From NCBI GenBank assembly GCA_023411445.1, contig JAEYOT010000383.1:1-10749 (forward strand): 10,749 bases of DNA, read 5' to 3'. The position numbers were made by a program, and so were the translations under genes. The DNA comes from Pseudomonadota bacterium (GTDB taxonomy: Bacteria > Myxococcota_A > Polyangia > Polyangiales > Polyangiaceae). This document shows positions 7,991 through 10,749 of the stretch, one piece after another (positions within the stretch are counted from its first letter, which is position 1; each line of letters starts with the position of its first letter). Below the pieces are notes generated by a model. It was not told the origin of the DNA. It worked only from the letters and a program-made list of their open reading frames with translations, and searched no databases.

Positions 7991-9979
7991 TCACAGTCGA
8001 CGGGAGACACGGAAGACGTGCGCGACGCGCTCGTTGGGGTCCAGCTTCACGTAGTTGCGCGAGCCGCGCCACGTGTAGCGATTGCCGGTGAGCAAGTCCG
8101 CGACCTCGTAGGCCTCGTGCTCGCCGATCCCCATCGCCGCGATCGGCACCTCCACCATCGTCTCGTGGGCTTGGTGCGGGTCCAAATTCACGACCACGAT
8201 CAGCTCGTTGCCGGGCGCGTACTTGCGGTACGCCAAAATGCCGTCGTAGTCCGTGCGCAGAAACTCCAAGTTCGTGAGCGCGTGCAAGGCCGCGTTCTCC
8301 GCGCGGATGCGGTTGAGACGGCTCACGTCCTGCTTGATGTTGCCCGGCGCGTTCCAGTCGCGCACCCTGATCTCGTACTTCTCCGAGTCCATGTACTCCT
8401 CGGAGCCGGGCTTGACGGCGACGTGCTCGCACAGCTCGTAGCCCGAATAGATGCCGTAAACGGGCGACAGCGTCGCGGCCAGCACCAAGCGGATGCGAAA
8501 CGCCGGGCGTCCGCCGTGCTGCAAGTACTCGTGCAGAATATCCGGCGTGTTGGCGAAGAAGTTCGGCCGGTAATACTCGGCCATGTCCGTGCGCGTCAGC
8601 TCCGTGAGGTACTCACGCAGCTCCCAGCTCGAATTCTTCCACGTAAAGTACGTGTAGCTCTGGGTGAAGCCCAGCTTGGCCAAGCTCTTCATGCGGTTCG
8701 GCCGCGTGAAGGATTCGGACAAGAAGATCACGTCCGGGTGCAGCGCCTGCACCTCTTGGATCACCCACTCCCAAAAGGCCAAAGGCTTGGTGTGCGGGTT
8801 ATCTACGCGGAAGATCTTCACGCCGTGCTCCACCCAGTAGAGCAGCACGTCGCGGCAGGCGTTCCACAAGTTCTCACGGTCTTCCGACCAGAAGTTGATC
8901 GGGTAGATATCCTCGTACTTCTTCGGCGGGTTCTCGGCGTAGCGCAGCGTGCCGTCCGGCCGCACGAAGAACCACTCCGGGTGCTCTTTCACCCACGGAT
9001 GATCGGGCGAGCACTGCAGCGCGTAGTCCAGCGCGATCTCGATGCCGAACTCAGCCGCCGCCTTCACCAGCGCGTCAAAATCCTCGATCGTGCCGAGCTC
9101 CGGATGGATCGCCGTGTGGCCACCCTCCTCGCCGCCGATGGCCCAAGGGCTACCCACATCGTGCGGCTCGCACGTCACCGAGTTGTTGCGCCCCATGCGG
9201 TGCGCCACCCCGATCGGGTGGATCGGCGGCAGGTAAATCACGTCGAAGCCCATCGCCGCGATCTCCGGCAAGCGCTGCGCCGTGTCCGCAAACGTGCCGT
9301 GCTTGCCCGGCACCTTGCCCTGCGAGCGCGGAAACAGCTCGTACCAAGCGCTGAAGCCCGCCTCCAAACGATCCACGATCAGCGGCAAGATCTCCGAGCG
9401 CGTCGCGTCGCCCGGCAACAGCGGCGCCCGCACCGTCTCCACCACGTCATCGGCGAACGCCACCCGCAGCCGCTCTTCCAAGCTAGCCCGCGGATCCGCC
9501 AGCACCTGCGCCGCCTCGCGGATGCGCTTGGCCGCCTCACCCTTCAGGAAGCGCGCCTGCTTCGTCAGGATATCCGCGCCCTCCAGCAGCTCCGAGCGCA
9601 CGTCTTGCCCGGCGTTCAGGCGCTTGCCCAAGTCACTGCGGAAGGTGCCGTAACGGTCCGGCCACGCTTCCACCGTGTACTCCCAGCGCCCCAGCTCATC
9701 CGGCTTGAACGAGCCGAACCAGCGATCCACGTCGAAGTGGTACGCGAGCGGCGCCGTGCGCCATTCACTGGTGCCGACAGGTCGGTACAGCACGTGCGCC
9801 GCGATCAAGTCGTGGCCGTCTTTGAAAATGTTGACGCCCACGTCGACCACGTGGCCCCAAATCCGCTTGATGGGGTAGCGCCCCCCATCCAGCTGCGGAG
9901 TCAGACCTTCGATCACCAGGCGGGGGAGCTCTTCTGCGGCCGTGTCCATGGTTTTTCGAGGCGACCGCATTACCATCAT
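7991..9979 (-). CDS. glgE: Alpha-1,4-glucan:maltose-1-phosphate maltosyltransferase
   Basis: GlgE transfers maltose from alpha-maltose-1-phosphate to the non-reducing end of an alpha-1,4-glucan, releasing phosphate. It is the elongation step of the GlgE pathway. The product has 662 residues, near the 660-700 usual for the family. The N-terminal domain carries GRYPIKRIWGHVVDV (33-47) and a helical insert (about 125-175). The GH13 barrel includes the GlgE-type segments DYALQCSPDHPWVKEHPEWF (318-337) and RYAENPPKKYEDIYP (346-360). The nucleophile is Asp393 (FRVDNPHTKP), the acid/base Glu422 (FLSESFTRP) and the third acid Asp480 (FANTPD). The start is uncertain: ATG codons occur at 9979, 9976, 9970 and 9949, none with a good ribosome-binding site. 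The one at 9949 (MDTAAEELPR) gives 652 residues and is a strong alternative. It is the first gene of the glg operon. Trehalose synthase and maltokinase genes are not in the window. Confidence 0.95.
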   Translation of the reverse strand: MMVMRSPRKTMDTAAEELPRLVIEGLTPQLDGGRYPIKRIWGHVVDVGVNIFKDGHDLIAAHVLYRPVGTSEWRTAPLAYHFDVDRWFGSFKPDELGRWEYTVEAWPDRYGTFRSDLGKRLNAGQDVRSELLEGADILTKQARFLKGEAAKRIREAAQVLADPRASLEERLRVAFADDVVETVRAPLLPGDATRSEILPLIVDRLEAGFSAWYELFPRSQGKVPGKHGTFADTAQRLPEIAAMGFDVIYLPPIHPIGVAHRMGRNNSVTCEPHDVGSPWAIGGEEGGHTAIHPELGTIEDFDALVKAAAEFGIEIALDYALQCSPDHPWVKEHPEWFFVRPDGTLRYAENPPKKYEDIYPINFWSEDRENLWNACRDVLLYWVEHGVKIFRVDNPHTKPLAFWEWVIQEVQALHPDVIFLSESFTRPNRMKSLAKLGFTQSYTYFTWKNSSWELREYLTELTRTDMAEYYRPNFFANTPDILHEYLQHGGRPAFRIRLVLAATLSPVYGIYSGYELCEHVAVKPGSEEYMDSEKYEIRVRDWNAPGNIKQDVSRLNRIRAENAALHALTNLEFLRTDYDGILAYRKYAPGNELIVVVNLDPHQAHETMVEVPIAAMGIGEHEAYEVADLLTGNRYTWRGSRNYVKLDPNERVAHVFRVSRRL

Positions 9980-10110
9980 CAGCGCCCGACTTCATCGCGG
10001 ACCTTGCCCGGCCCCCGGTTTCGGAAAGGTTACGGGCAAAATTGTCGCGGTCTACGTGCGCCAGGGGCGCTCACGCTCGCGGATGCGCCGGCGCGGGGGA
10101 GGACGCGCTC

Positions 10111-10133
10111 GCGCATCTACCTGATCGATGCGC
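10111..10133. other. GC-rich inverted repeat upstream of glgE
   Basis: A perfect seven-base inverted repeat, gcgcatc (10111-10117) and gatgcgc (10127-10133), surrounds a nine-base loop. It lies about 130 bases upstream of the glgE start. No T-run follows on either strand, so it is not a typical terminator. It could be an operator or an RNA leader structure. Confidence 0.35.
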
Positions 10134-10141
10134 TGCGCACT

Positions 10142-10236
10142 GTTCCAAATTGAACTTAAAAATCACAATGATTTCGCGACCGCCCCGTCGGCCGGCTCGA
10201 TGGTGCTACTTTGAACTTTATTCGGGCGCCAAAGCA
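10142..10236 (-). repeat. Paired AT-rich motif, right array (inverted relative to 1171-1266)
   Basis: On the minus strand, aagttcaa occurs at 10218-10211 and again at 10157-10150, exactly 61 bases apart. The second copy sits in a 34-base unit (10175-10142) that begins gaaatcattg and matches 1171-1204 at 23 of 34 positions. In both arrays the distance from agttc to the next gaaatcat is 42 bases. The outer unit here is weaker than its partner on the left. Confidence 0.4.
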
Positions 10237-10278
10237 GCGCGGCAGCGCGAGAAACGACGGCGTAGCACCGAGACAACG

Positions 10279-10749
10279 CTAGCGCGGCGGCGTGCGTAGC
10301 GTGATTTCGAAATGGGCGCTGCCGGAGCCGGGCGCGGCGAACCCCATCTTGTAGAAGACGGGCAGCAGGCACGCGGCGAGCGGCGTATCGCTCAAGTCGC
10401 CGCCGATCACTTTGCTGTACGAGACGCTCCCCGCGCCATCGATGCCGATCTTCAACGTGAGCGTGCCGCTCTGCTGATTGCCCGGCTCCGCCCAGCACGC
10501 CTGCAAGCGATCTTGCCGGCGCATCACGCCACCGCGCGCGTCCGCTTCGAGCATGCCGCGGATCGAAGCGATCTCCAGCTGGAGCTCGCCAGGCGCGCCA
10601 ACCGGAGCCGGCGGCGTACTGGCGATGGCCGCCGCACCGGGCGCCGCACCGCCGCCAGCGGAAGCCGAGCCACCAGCGGAAGCTGCGCCGCCGCCACTGG
10701 GCACCGCAGCCACGCCGGTAGCGGGCGGCTCCTGCACGTCCTGCACAGC
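10279..10749 (-). CDS. AgmX/PglI-like C-terminal domain protein (partial, 5' end outside window)
   Basis: Only the last 156 or so residues are present; the frame runs open through the right edge of the window. The visible part begins with a linker rich in Ala, Gly, Ser and Pro (about 70 residues), then a domain of about 80 residues. That domain has the pattern of myxobacterial AgmX/PglI or TonB-like C-terminal domains: RLQACW, a beta strand LTLKIGIDGAGSVS, then SDTPLAACLLPVFYKMGF and a final strand SAHFEITLR before the TAG stop. Proteins with this tail are often envelope or gliding-related, frequently with an N-terminal zinc-ribbon, FHA or kinase part, but nothing of that is visible here. The GTG that opens the frame near 10746 is unlikely to be the true start. 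The domain name is assigned from pattern only. Confidence 0.7.
   Translation of the reverse strand, partial: AVQDVQEPPATGVAAVPSGGGAASAGGSASAGGGAAPGAAAIASTPPAPVGAPGELQLEIASIRGMLEADARGGVMRRQDRLQACWAEPGNQQSGTLTLKIGIDGAGSVSYSKVIGGDLSDTPLAACLLPVFYKMGFAAPGSGSAHFEITLRTPPR

Larger units (their letters stand above)
9980..10278. other. Intergenic upstream of glgE
   Basis: This region should contain the promoter of the glgEXB operon, reading leftward. No confident -35/-10 or -24/-12 pair could be picked. An AT-rich patch lies at 10142-10175, unusual against the GC-rich surroundings. A hairpin with a seven-base-pair stem, gcgcatc/gatgcgc, lies at 10111-10133. The only plus-strand open frames here are short and Arg-rich, without family resemblance, and are not called. 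Confidence 0.5.

Noticed and set aside
7983..8432. 150-codon upstream extension of glgX
   Set aside because: It overlaps the conserved 3' part of glgE in another frame and is Arg/Gly-rich. The GlgX family begins at the GSPYPLGAT segment just after the ATG at 7982.
10042..10299. 85-residue plus-strand open frame upstream of glgE
   Set aside because: It is Arg-rich, crosses the AT-rich motif array and the end of the neighbouring minus-strand gene, and shows no family resemblance.

Overview
The window looks like chromosomal DNA of a high-GC myxobacterium, most likely of the Sorangium/Polyangium type. This is inferred from the strong GC bias at third codon positions, the Gly/Ala/Ser-rich lipoprotein linker, the AgmX/PglI-like C-terminal domain and IS21-type debris. 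All six credible genes lie on the minus strand, so transcription runs from high to low coordinates. The long plus-strand open frames are antisense shadows of conserved enzymes.

Right edge (10279-10749): the C-terminal end of a protein with an Ala/Gly/Pro-rich linker and an AgmX/PglI/TonB-like terminal domain, cut by the window edge. Positions 9980-10278 are intergenic and hold a short hairpin and a pair of motifs that recur, inverted, at 1171-1266.

Centre (3643-9979): a compact alpha-glucan operon in the order glgE (maltose-1-phosphate maltosyltransferase), glgX (debranching enzyme), glgB (branching enzyme). The glgE-glgX gap is 8 bases and glgX-glgB share one base (TGATG). GlgE elongates linear alpha-1,4-glucan from maltose-1-phosphate, GlgB adds alpha-1,6 branches and GlgX removes short branches, so the operon encodes both building and trimming of a glycogen-like polymer. 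The enzymes that make maltose-1-phosphate (trehalose synthase and maltokinase) are not in the window. A 20-bp tandem duplication has rewritten the very end of glgB.

Positions 3316-3642 are an intergenic region. Then comes a two-gene unit: a secreted lipoprotein with an M64 (IgA peptidase-like) metalloprotease domain (1900-3315), coupled by an ATGA overlap to a 198-aa single-pass membrane protein of unknown function (1307-1903).

Left end (1-1306): no intact gene. It holds the relic of an IS21-family insertion sequence (about 252-1016), with inverted multiple terminal repeats and a frameshifted 5' piece of istA. The catalytic part of istA and all of istB have been lost. Further unexplained repeats lie around it.
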